A DNA stretch of 5,564 nt from a candidate division FCPU426 bacterium (GTDB lineage Bacteria > Oederibacteriota > PGYV01 > Palsa-1178). Shown here piece by piece: positions 1 through 5,476 of the stretch. Within the stretch, counting starts at the first letter, position 1; each line of letters begins with the position of its first letter. The translations under genes were made by a program, and so were the position numbers. The DNA lies in NCBI GenBank assembly GCA_003167475.1, contig PMTB01000266.1:1-5564 (forward strand). The letters are read 5' to 3'. The notes beneath the pieces were generated by a model. That model had not been told where the DNA came from, searched no databases, and saw only the letters and a list, made by a program, of their open reading frames with translations.

Positions 1-908
1 ATCTCCACTATCGGCTGTTCTATCAGGGTTATGTCCGCCATTTCCAATGCCGGGGAATCGTCCTGGCCTATTATCGCGAAATCTTCCGGGACTCGCAGGC
101 CCATTTTTCTCGCTTCCTTTAACAGGTACAGCGAGTGCTCTTCTCCCGACGCCGCGTAGACCGCGTCTATTTTTTTGTTTACGAAAAAATTCAGGGCCCT
201 TACTATCATTTCCGGCGGGGTGTTTTCCTGGAACTCAAATATGTTCTCGGCCGCGGCTTTGCGGTCCTGCGGCTTGAAGGACCTTAAGAAGCCCGCTCTT
301 CTTTCACGGAAACTCTGAACAATTTTCGTGTTTCCGATGAGCATCCCGATTTTTTTCCTTTTCTTTTCCTGAAAGTGCCTTACCGCCATCCTCGCGGCGG
401 CTAAGTTGTTGTAATGTACCCTGTTGCCCCATGTGTCTTTGCCTTCTATAAAGACCAGCTGTATACCGGCTTTTTTATATCTCGCGGTAATATCTTTTTT
501 TCCGTACAAAATCCCTGAAAACACTATAAGCGCGTCGGCTATCTTTTCGTTGAGTATCTTTTCATATATATATGAGTCCCTGCCCGCAGTGCCCACGAAC
601 GTGTACTGGCTCGAAGAGTAATAAACCATATCGTATTTTGTCTTTAACATCTCTGTTTCTATGCCCTTTATCAGGTCCACGGCAAATTTGTTGAAATAGG
701 AAAATGTAACCACTGCTACTGTGTTGGATTTGGCCCGCGCCAGGCCTTTGGCCGCCATATTGGGCATGTAGTTGAGCTCTTTTGCCATTTCCAATACCCT
801 GCGCCTTGTGATGGAGCTCACGTGCGGGGCATTGCTTAGGGCCCTGGAAACAGTGCCGTGATTTAAACCAAGTTTTTTCGCGATATCCTTTATTGTCGCC
901 AGCTTCAT
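1..908 (-). CDS. LacI-family transcriptional regulator B (partial, C-terminus cut by window edge)
   Basis: This frame is open from the ATG at 908-906 to the left edge, giving 302 codons, so roughly the last 30 residues of a usual 330-345 aa LacI protein are missing. It starts MKLATIKDIAKKLGLNHGTV, the classic LacI helix-turn-helix (residues 5-25). The hinge helix follows around residues 46-60 (PNMAAKGLARAKS), then a periplasmic-binding-protein-like effector domain ending in the GQDD motif (GYDD in most relatives). Its ATG overlaps the TGA of the upstream regulator (ATGA at 908-905). A GGGAG Shine-Dalgarno lies about 5 nt before the start, inside that upstream gene, so the two are very likely co-transcribed and translationally coupled. 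Family knowledge: a dimeric, sugar-responsive DNA-binding protein, usually a repressor. The effector is unknown. The recognition-helix pair is His-Gly, where LacI has Tyr17-Gln18 and the neighbour has Phe-Ser, so it should prefer a different operator. Confidence 0.93.
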   Translation of the reverse strand, partial: MKLATIKDIAKKLGLNHGTVSRALSNAPHVSSITRRRVLEMAKELNYMPNMAAKGLARAKSNTVAVVTFSYFNKFAVDLIKGIETEMLKTKYDMVYYSSSQYTFVGTAGRDSYIYEKILNEKIADALIVFSGILYGKKDITARYKKAGIQLVFIEGKDTWGNRVHYNNLAAARMAVRHFQEKKRKKIGMLIGNTKIVQSFRERRAGFLRSFKPQDRKAAAENIFEFQENTPPEMIVRALNFFVNKKIDAVYAASGEEHSLYLLKEARKMGLRVPEDFAIIGQDDSPALEMADITLIEQPIVE

Positions 909-1933
909 GCCGACTCCCTTATTATAAGTTCCGGGTCTATTACCACGTTCTTGTCTTTTTTCAGCTTTCCGTCTATGGCTTCAATGGCCATATCAAAGGC
1001 CATAGTTCCTATATCCTCAAGCGGCTGGCGCACCGTGGTCAGAGGCGGGTTTAAGTGCCTGGCCGCCAGTACATCATCGTACCCGATTACCGCCATGTCA
1101 CCCGGTATTTTTATGCCCAGCTCATCCGCACGCTCCAAAACCCCCATGGCCACTATGTCGCCTGCGGCGCAGAATATGGCGTCGGGTTTTACCGGCTTTT
1201 TCAGGAAATTATCGAGCGCTTTCTTACCTTCTTCATATATATATGCGTGTATCACTTCTATATTGTTGTCCTTAATATGCAATCCCCGCTTTTCATGCGC
1301 CGCCACGTAACCGAGCTTCCTTTCAACTGCCGCGGCGTTCACATCCCTGCTGGGAGGCTGCATTGTCTCTCCTATAATAAGGCCTATATTCCGGCGGCCG
1401 CCGTCCAAAAGATGGTTGACCGCCTTTTCCGCGCCGCTTTGGTTATTTATGGTTATCGAATGCGCGCCTTTCATGGCATTTTCAATTAGTATGACCGGAA
1501 CTTTTGCCGCGTTGAAATCCTTAAGCGTTTCTTCGCGCGGCTTTATTGTCAGCATAACCACCGCGTCAGCCATCTTGCTGCGCAGTATCCTTTTCAGCAG
1601 CAGTTCCTTCAGCTCTTCCTCATTCCGCGTGGAGTAGGGCGATATGCCGTGAACGTAGCGGTTCGTGTAAAAGGCGCGCTGTTCAAAAGAGTCAAGGACA
1701 TTTGATATGAAAGGCGCTGCAAATCGCGTGCTGATAAAGGCGATAGCCTCTGATTTCCCGCGGACCAGCCCGCGCGCGGCCAGGTTGGGGGTGTAGTCCA
1801 TCTCCGCCGCCATCTGCTTTATCCTATGGGCGGTTTTTACATTTACCACAGGGTCGTTGCTCAAAGCCCTGGAAACCGTGGAAAAACTTATGACGAGCTT
1901 TTTCGCTATGTCTTTTATTGTAGTTGTCTTCAT
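905..1933 (-). CDS. LacI-family transcriptional regulator A
   Basis: This is a full-length LacI/GalR-family protein of 342 aa. From the chosen start, residues 1-58 form the DNA-binding domain: a helix-turn-helix with TIKDIAKKL and STVSRALSN, then a hinge with PNLAARGLVRGKS carrying the family's minor-groove Leu. Residues of about 60-342 form the effector/dimerisation domain, with IGLIIGE, DAIFCAAGD, AVIGYDD and TTVRQP blocks and the usual ELIIRES end. I chose the ATG at 1933 for two reasons. It aligns with the start of the neighbouring paralogue (MKxxTIKDIAKK). Also, the TATAAT promoter at 1972-1977 would start transcription near 1965, clipping the Shine-Dalgarno (AAGGAA, 1961-1966) of the alternative ATG at 1954, which would add seven residues (349 aa). 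The TGA stop overlaps the next regulator's ATG. Its likely role is a sugar-responsive repressor of the upstream GH30 gene and/or of its own operon; the effector cannot be read from sequence. Confidence 0.95.
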   Translation of the reverse strand: MKTTTIKDIAKKLVISFSTVSRALSNDPVVNVKTAHRIKQMAAEMDYTPNLAARGLVRGKSEAIAFISTRFAAPFISNVLDSFEQRAFYTNRYVHGISPYSTRNEEELKELLLKRILRSKMADAVVMLTIKPREETLKDFNAAKVPVILIENAMKGAHSITINNQSGAEKAVNHLLDGGRRNIGLIIGETMQPPSRDVNAAAVERKLGYVAAHEKRGLHIKDNNIEVIHAYIYEEGKKALDNFLKKPVKPDAIFCAAGDIVAMGVLERADELGIKIPGDMAVIGYDDVLAARHLNPPLTTVRQPLEDIGTMAFDMAIEAIDGKLKKDKNVVIDPELIIRESA

Positions 1934-1971
1934 TTTCCTGCCTTTTTCGAGCATTGTTATTTCCTTGGGTT

Positions 1972-2000
1972 ATTATAGTTTATCGGGCAGGATATTGCAA
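1972..2000 (-). promoter_or_regulatory. Probable sigma-70 promoter of the LacI pair
   Basis: Read on the minus strand, TTGCAA (2000-1995; 4 of 6 match to TTGACA) is followed by a 17-bp spacer and a perfect TATAAT (1977-1972). The predicted start near 1965 leaves a leader of about 30 nt to the ATG at 1933. It would let the regulators be expressed independently of the GH30 transcript. Prediction from sequence only. Confidence 0.6.
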
Positions 2001-2003
2001 TAT
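1992..2003. promoter_or_regulatory. 12-bp perfect palindrome over the regulator -35 box
   Basis: ATATTGCAATAT is a perfect palindrome whose central TTGCAA is the -35 hexamer of the regulator promoter. A bound dimer would block RNA polymerase, so it is a possible autoregulatory operator. It is centred on GC rather than the CG usual for LacI-family sites, but the TTGCAA core also occurs inside the operator upstream of the GH30 gene (5275-5280). It may instead be chance in AT-rich DNA. Confidence 0.3.
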
Positions 2004-2034
2004 GATAAGGAAGACTGTCGTTTTAAAGCCTGGA

Positions 2035-2169
2035 TGTCATTGCGAGGAGCCGTTTTTGATTAATGGCGACGAAGCAATCTCAGTTCCACCGATAAGCATT
2101 TTTGGACCGGCTATCAGCAAAAGAACAGAGATTGCTTCGTCGCTGAAAATCTCGTTCCTCGCAATGACA
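2035..2169. repeat. 135-bp imperfect palindromic REP/MITE-like element
   Basis: The outer arms TGTCATTGCGAGGA (2035-2048) and TCCTCGCAATGACA (2156-2169) are perfect 14-bp reverse complements. The inner arms GCGACGAAGCAATCTC (2066-2081) and GAGATTGCTTCGTCGC (2128-2143) are perfect over 16 bp, and pairing resumes after one mismatch (GTTC 2083-2086 with GAAC 2123-2126). The arms are separated by short unpaired segments (17 and 12 nt), with a loop of about 36 nt. The GTCATTGCGAGGA...GACGAAGCAATC wording is, from memory, that of a dispersed intergenic palindromic family found in many unrelated bacterial genomes. No ORF lies inside, so any movement would be in trans. It sits between the GH30 stop and the regulator promoter and would fold into a strong RNA stem in any read-through transcript. 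I see no clear target-site duplication. Confidence 0.8.
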
Positions 2170-2170
2170 G

Positions 2171-2208
2171 CATAAAAAATAATCATTCAGTAAAACCCAA
2201 TTTTACCG
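2171..2208 (-). terminator. Weak candidate intrinsic terminator after the GH30 gene
   Basis: Directly after the hydrolase stop codon, read on the minus strand, CGGTAAAA and TTTTACTG form an 8-bp stem (one G-U pair) around a TTGGG loop (2208-2188). A T-rich stretch including six T (2179-2174) follows. The stem is AT-rich and the T run starts several bases after it, so termination may be partial. The palindromic repeat just beyond could add to it. Confidence 0.4.
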
Positions 2209-2209
2209 C

Positions 2210-5200
2210 TTACTTCCTCAACAGCACAACACATCCCGGTTTGCTTGTGGCCGTGGAACCGTTGGTTGTTTTGGCCGTTACGCTGAAATAATATATTCCG
2301 TTTGATAATCCGGTGAACAAAGAACTGTCGACCTTCACCGCGCCCTTGCCTGCCGGCAGGCCGGCGCTTATGGTTACGTCCCTTATCAGCCTGAAGCCTA
2401 TCGTGAACACACGGAACTCAACTGAACTAATGCTCCTGTTGAGAGTGATACTTATTGAAAGGTCCATCCCCGCCGGGTCATATGGGTTCGGGTACGGGAT
2501 GTTCGCTGTTACCTTAAATACCGCAGGAGTGTCTATAGCTGTTGCCGTAGCTGTTGGGGCCGGCGTGGCCGTATATGACGGTGTTGCGGTGAAAGGAATA
2601 ACTGTCCATGTGTATGTGGCTGTGGGAATGACCACAGTGTTCGTCTTTGTGTATGTGGCCGTGGGGATGACTGGTGTGCTCGTCTTTGTGTATGTGGCGG
2701 TCGGTATGGCTGCCGTATTGGTCTTTGTAGCTGTCGGGGGCACCGCTGTGTTTGTCAAAGTGGGAGCTACCTGCGTGTTTGTCGCTGTCGGCGGGATCGC
2801 CGTGAAAGTTAAAGTGGGCGCTATCGGAGTATTTGTCGCCGTGTTCACCACCGCCGTCGGAGATGCCGTATTCACAGGCGTGTTCACCGCGGTCGATGTT
2901 GCCGTATTGACAGTGTTCGTTGCCGTGGCGCTCGGCAATACAACGGTATCGGTAGCGCTTGGCACAACCGCCGTGCTGGTTTGCGTCGGCGCCAGGGCCG
3001 TGGCCCTCCATGTGAAAGTTGGCGGCACGGCCGTATTTGTGTGGGTAAAAGTCGCGCTCGGGATTATCGGCGTATTCGTCCTGGTGTCCGTGGGCGTAAA
3101 GGGGACCGGGGTATTCGTGAAAGTATTCGTGGCTGTCGGCGGCACTGCGGTATTTGTATGGGTTGCCGTCACGGATGATGTTCCGGTCGGCGATGCTGTC
3201 CTTGTGTATGTGTATGTGGCGGTCCTTGTCGCCGTGAATGTGGACGTCGGTATTAAAGGCGTATTTGTTTTTGTCGGCGGAACCGGCGTATTTGTCGGCG
3301 ACATGGCGGCCGAGGTCAAAAACTGCACATTATCTATCTGTATATCAAGCGCGCCGTTTGCGTTGCTCGCCCACTGCAGCGCGGATATGGCGTTCTTCGT
3401 AAACGTGGAAGCCGTGCCATATCCCCTTTGAGTGAGCGATGCCGCGTCTATGGGCACGGTTACCAGCGTCCACGCTGCGGGCGCGGTGAATGACACTCCG
3501 AAGTTGTCGCCGTCGGTTATTGATGGCTGTGTGAATTGGAACCAGTATGAGCCGCCGTTGCCCTTCACATAGAACTGCACTGAAGTGTAATTGGTCAGGT
3601 CCACGGCACCCTGGGAGGCGTCCAAATTGGTTCCCATCCCGGCGTAATCCGCCACTGTAGCCGCTATTTCCGCCCTGTAATTCGGCGAGCCTGTCATTCC
3701 GCCGGCAGTCATTGTGAAGGGTTTCGGGGTGATAGTGGTCCCTGTGCCGGAATATGAGTACCAGTTGCCTCCCCAGTTGTTTGTCGTGTCCCCGTCCTCC
3801 ATATCGTCAAGCATGACGCTGTGCGGCGTGGGGGAAGGCGTGGCCGTGAATGTAGGAGTGCCTGCGTAAGGCGTATTCGTGGGCGATGGCCCGGTTGACA
3901 TCGTGCCTACGAAGGACATTACGCTGTTAGCCGGAATATTGTATGTAAAGCTGTTGGCGGACACGCCTACGGCCGTCTGTGCGACCAGGTTGTTTGACGC
4001 GTCCGTGAGCCACGGCGTTACTGAAGACGTGGATATGCCGTTTAAATTAAATGTCGTGCTCTGCGCGGAGCCATTGTTGTTTACGCACACTATGACATAC
4101 CTGTTTAGGGCTGTCATGATATAGGCCGATGTGGCCAGGTTGGTGGAAGGGTATTCGGTGGCTGCAATGCGCACAGCACCCGGCCTTATGAACTTGCTGT
4201 AATTGCCAAGCGTATAGAGCCTCTTTGTCGGGGTGCCGTTGGTGTCGCACAGGCCCTCATCGTCGGTACCCGAGCTTAACACCAGCCACCAGTAGCACCA
4301 GGCATTGTAATTATTGTCCACGACGCATTTATGAAGCTGGTTGGCGTAGTAGATGCCGCTGTCTATATTGCCGTCGCTGGTTTTCTCCGAGGTCTCGGTC
4401 TCCCATAGCTCGACCGTGTGGCCGGCAGTCGTGGAATAACTGGCCGGAATCGGGTTTGGGCCGCCGCCGTACAGGTGCTGGCCTATGGCCCTCACGTATT
4501 TCGCGGCGTTCGCGTCGCCCATGGTGGTCGTGGCAAGGTTCATGTTGCACGCGAACGACTCAGGCATCATAATTATATTATTGAATCCGGCGGTCGCGAG
4601 GGCCGGGCCCAGGTATGTGCCGATGAAGCTGTCAAAGGACGAAGCGGACCATAGACAGGAGTCGTAGGTGACGTCGTAATCAGGCTCGTTCTGGACCGAT
4701 AAAGCGTAAAGGTTAAATCCATAAGTGCTCTTGCATGCTTTGACAAAGTTCGTAAGGTAGGTGGCATAGTCGCTGTAGTGCGATGTGCTGAGCTGGTTGG
4801 TGTTGCTGCCAGGGTTGCCGTTGGTGTTGCCGGTATTGTTGCCGGAGGTCGCGTTGTTGTTCTTCCACTTTGCCGGCGGGCTCCACGGGCTGGCAAAGAC
4901 CCTTACGTTGGGGTTGATATTCAGCGCCTGGGTCGCCGATCCACAGGCAGTGCCCCAGTTGCTGTTTCCCGAATCGTCGATACCGAGTCGGATAATGGAT
5001 AGCCCGGCATGACCGTTCACCTGGTCGTCCGCCCAGAAGGCCGTCGCGAGCGACGATGTGATCTTACTTTCGACCCACTGGCTGCTTGCGCCGAAACCTG
5101 AGATCGTCTGATATTTTGTGGAAGAGTCGATTGTCGCTGTTCCTGCAAAAACCTGTGATGAAAGTACAAAGAACAGGATCAAAACCATTAAACCGTTTAA

Positions 5201-5212
5201 CTGTTTCTTCAT
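2210..5212 (-). CDS. Secreted modular GH30 glycoside hydrolase (XynC-like, probable xylanase) with CBM-like domain, Thr/Pro linker and C-terminal sorting-like domain
   Basis: A 1000-aa exported enzyme. Residues 1-23 are a signal peptide (KK, hydrophobic core, VFA cleavage before Gly24). Residues of about 25-437 are a GH30 (beta/alpha)8 barrel with its beta side domain: GFGASSQW (39-46), FASPWSPP (106-113), SVQNEPDY with acid/base Glu176, GQHLYG (244-249), LWETE with nucleophile Glu273, and YSKFIRPG (338-345). The order and wording follow Bacillus XynC (subfamily 8 glucuronoxylanase), but the RRS segment that binds methylglucuronate is replaced by LSS (312-314). An Asn/Gly/Thr-rich insertion sits at 118-143. 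A short linker (439-464) leads to a CBM11/CIA30-like beta-sandwich (465-635: LDDMEDG start, IDNVQFL end). A Thr/Pro linker follows (638-896), then a tail with PYPNPYDP (906-913). The start has a GGGGG Shine-Dalgarno 7 nt upstream. Family role: endo-cleavage of a beta-linked polysaccharide, probably xylan, outside the cell. The GH30 call is secure; the substrate is inferred. Confidence 0.95.
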   Translation of the reverse strand: MKKQLNGLMVLILFFVLSSQVFAGTATIDSSTKYQTISGFGASSQWVESKITSSLATAFWADDQVNGHAGLSIIRLGIDDSGNSNWGTACGSATQALNINPNVRVFASPWSPPAKWKNNNATSGNNTGNTNGNPGSNTNQLSTSHYSDYATYLTNFVKACKSTYGFNLYALSVQNEPDYDVTYDSCLWSASSFDSFIGTYLGPALATAGFNNIIMMPESFACNMNLATTTMGDANAAKYVRAIGQHLYGGGPNPIPASYSTTAGHTVELWETETSEKTSDGNIDSGIYYANQLHKCVVDNNYNAWCYWWLVLSSGTDDEGLCDTNGTPTKRLYTLGNYSKFIRPGAVRIAATEYPSTNLATSAYIMTALNRYVIVCVNNNGSAQSTTFNLNGISTSSVTPWLTDASNNLVAQTAVGVSANSFTYNIPANSVMSFVGTMSTGPSPTNTPYAGTPTFTATPSPTPHSVMLDDMEDGDTTNNWGGNWYSYSGTGTTITPKPFTMTAGGMTGSPNYRAEIAATVADYAGMGTNLDASQGAVDLTNYTSVQFYVKGNGGSYWFQFTQPSITDGDNFGVSFTAPAAWTLVTVPIDAASLTQRGYGTASTFTKNAISALQWASNANGALDIQIDNVQFLTSAAMSPTNTPVPPTKTNTPLIPTSTFTATRTATYTYTRTASPTGTSSVTATHTNTAVPPTATNTFTNTPVPFTPTDTRTNTPIIPSATFTHTNTAVPPTFTWRATALAPTQTSTAVVPSATDTVVLPSATATNTVNTATSTAVNTPVNTASPTAVVNTATNTPIAPTLTFTAIPPTATNTQVAPTLTNTAVPPTATKTNTAAIPTATYTKTSTPVIPTATYTKTNTVVIPTATYTWTVIPFTATPSYTATPAPTATATAIDTPAVFKVTANIPYPNPYDPAGMDLSISITLNRSISSVEFRVFTIGFRLIRDVTISAGLPAGKGAVKVDSSLFTGLSNGIYYFSVTAKTTNGSTATSKPGCVVLLRK
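2525..3301 (-). repeat. Low-complexity Thr/Pro linker-coding region
   Basis: Residues 638-896 of the hydrolase are built almost wholly of Thr, Pro, Ala, Asn, Val and Ser in degenerate units such as TNTPVPPTATNT. This is an extended, probably glycosylated tether between the carbohydrate-binding part and the C-terminal domain. Because Thr codons (ACN) read as NGT on the other strand, the plus strand here carries a spurious 372-codon Val/Gly-rich open frame (2313-3431). Confidence 0.9.
2594..2710 (-). repeat. Three tandem 39-bp (13-residue) repeats within the linker
   Basis: Residues 835-847, 848-860 and 861-873 read AIPTATYTKTSTP, VIPTATYTKTNTV and VIPTATYTWTVIP. At DNA level the plus-strand word TGTATGTGGC recurs at 2611, 2650 and 2689, exactly 39 bp apart. 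This is the most regular part of the linker and suggests recent in-frame tandem duplication, so copy number may vary between strains. Confidence 0.85.
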
Positions 5213-5219
5213 TTAAAAA

Positions 5220-5227
5220 CCCCCTTT
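5220..5227 (-). promoter_or_regulatory. Ribosome binding site of the GH30 gene
   Basis: On the minus strand AAAGGGGG ends 7 nt before the ATG at 5212. The purine-rich stretch and spacing, together with the signal peptide starting at this Met, fix the start. Confidence 0.75.
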
Positions 5228-5261
5228 TTCCTTTTCATATTTTTTACGACTTTGCGTCGGT

Positions 5262-5275
5262 TGCACACGTGTGTT
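5262..5275. promoter_or_regulatory. Second, imperfect LacI-type operator
   Basis: TGCACACGTGTGTT contains the perfect 10-bp palindrome CACACGTGTG (5264-5273) centred on CG. It shares the TGCA left end of the main operator. Its centre is 14 bp from that of the main site and the two 14-bp boxes abut, near +16 to +29 of the predicted transcript. It is a weaker candidate than its neighbour. Confidence 0.45.
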
Positions 5276-5289
5276 TGCAAACGTTTGCA
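5276..5289. promoter_or_regulatory. LacI-family (PurR/CcpA-type) operator
   Basis: TGCAAACGTTTGCA is a perfect 14-bp palindrome with the central CpG typical of LacI-family sites. Its GCAAACGTTTGC core equals the centre of the E. coli PurR consensus, and it fits the CcpA cre consensus at all but one position. It lies at about +2 to +15 of the predicted GH30 transcript, a position suited to repression. The linked LacI regulators are the obvious candidate binders. Which one binds is not readable from sequence. Confidence 0.8.
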
Positions 5290-5297
5290 TTACAATG

Positions 5298-5326
5298 TTT
5301 ATACCTAAAAGACATCGATTTGTCAA
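5298..5326 (-). promoter_or_regulatory. Near-consensus sigma-70 promoter of the GH30 gene
   Basis: On the minus strand, a perfect TTGACA (5326-5321) is followed by a 17-bp spacer and TATAAA (5303-5298, 5 of 6 match). Transcription should start near 5291, giving a leader of about 78 nt. So strong a core promoter with an operator at the start site points to control mainly by repression. Confidence 0.8.
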
Positions 5327-5339
5327 TATTTAAATCGAT
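5314..5339. promoter_or_regulatory. 8-bp inverted repeat straddling the GH30 -35 box
   Basis: ATCGATTT (5314-5321) and AAATCGAT (5332-5339) are perfect reverse complements around a 10-bp AT-rich spacer. The centre is at about -36 and overlaps the -35 hexamer. It could bind a second dimeric regulator, repressing by occlusion. It does not resemble the CpG-centred LacI sites downstream. The function is inferred from position and symmetry only. Confidence 0.4.
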
Positions 5340-5352
5340 TAAATACAAATAG

Positions 5353-5373
5353 TCGTTTTAACGAGTAAAACGA
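5353..5373. repeat. 8-bp inverted repeat (TCGTTTTA / TAAAACGA)
   Basis: Perfect 8-bp arms surround a 5-nt ACGAG spacer in the non-coding region upstream of the GH30 promoter. It could be a protein-binding site, or the remnant of a terminator of an upstream gene outside the window. No T run follows it on either strand. The rest of 5374-5476 is AT-rich with small palindromes (GGTTAACC 5378-5385) and no credible gene. Confidence 0.35.
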
Positions 5374-5413
5374 GGTTGGTTAACCGGTAAATGGTTTTAC
5401 GTGAAAAGAAGGT

Positions 5414-5429
5414 TGTGACGTATGTAACA
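5414..5429. promoter_or_regulatory. Weak CRP/FNR-like site
   Basis: TGTGA-CGTATG-TAACA matches the CRP consensus TGTGA-N6-TCACA at 9 of 10 defined positions. Its centre is about 130 bp upstream of the predicted GH30 start, too far for the usual class I or II activation. It may serve another promoter to the right of the window or be chance. Confidence 0.2.
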
Positions 5430-5476
5430 CTTTTTTTGTTTTTTGGTTGCAGGTTGATTTGCTTTATGGAATTTGT

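Noticed and set aside
563..1245. Identical CATATATATATG palindromes at 563-574 and 1234-1245, one in each LacI gene
   Set aside because: Both encode a Tyr-Ile-Tyr stretch (TAT ATA TAT) at non-equivalent positions in the proteins, so shared codon choice explains them better than an operator or a repeat.
951..1637. Several plus-strand frames of 73-144 codons inside regulator A
   Set aside because: They are antisense shadows of a gene with clear family motifs; none has a recognisable product.
2514..3011. 165-codon minus-strand frame rich in His, Gly and Asp inside the linker
   Set aside because: It is a shifted frame of the same repetitive DNA. The His-rich look is an artefact of the ACN/CAN codon pattern, not a metal-binding protein.
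2313..3431. 372-codon plus-strand open frame rich in Val, Gly and Ala
   Set aside because: It is the mirror of the Thr/Pro linker (ACN codons read as NGT), has no domain or good start signal, and lies wholly inside the certain GH30 gene.
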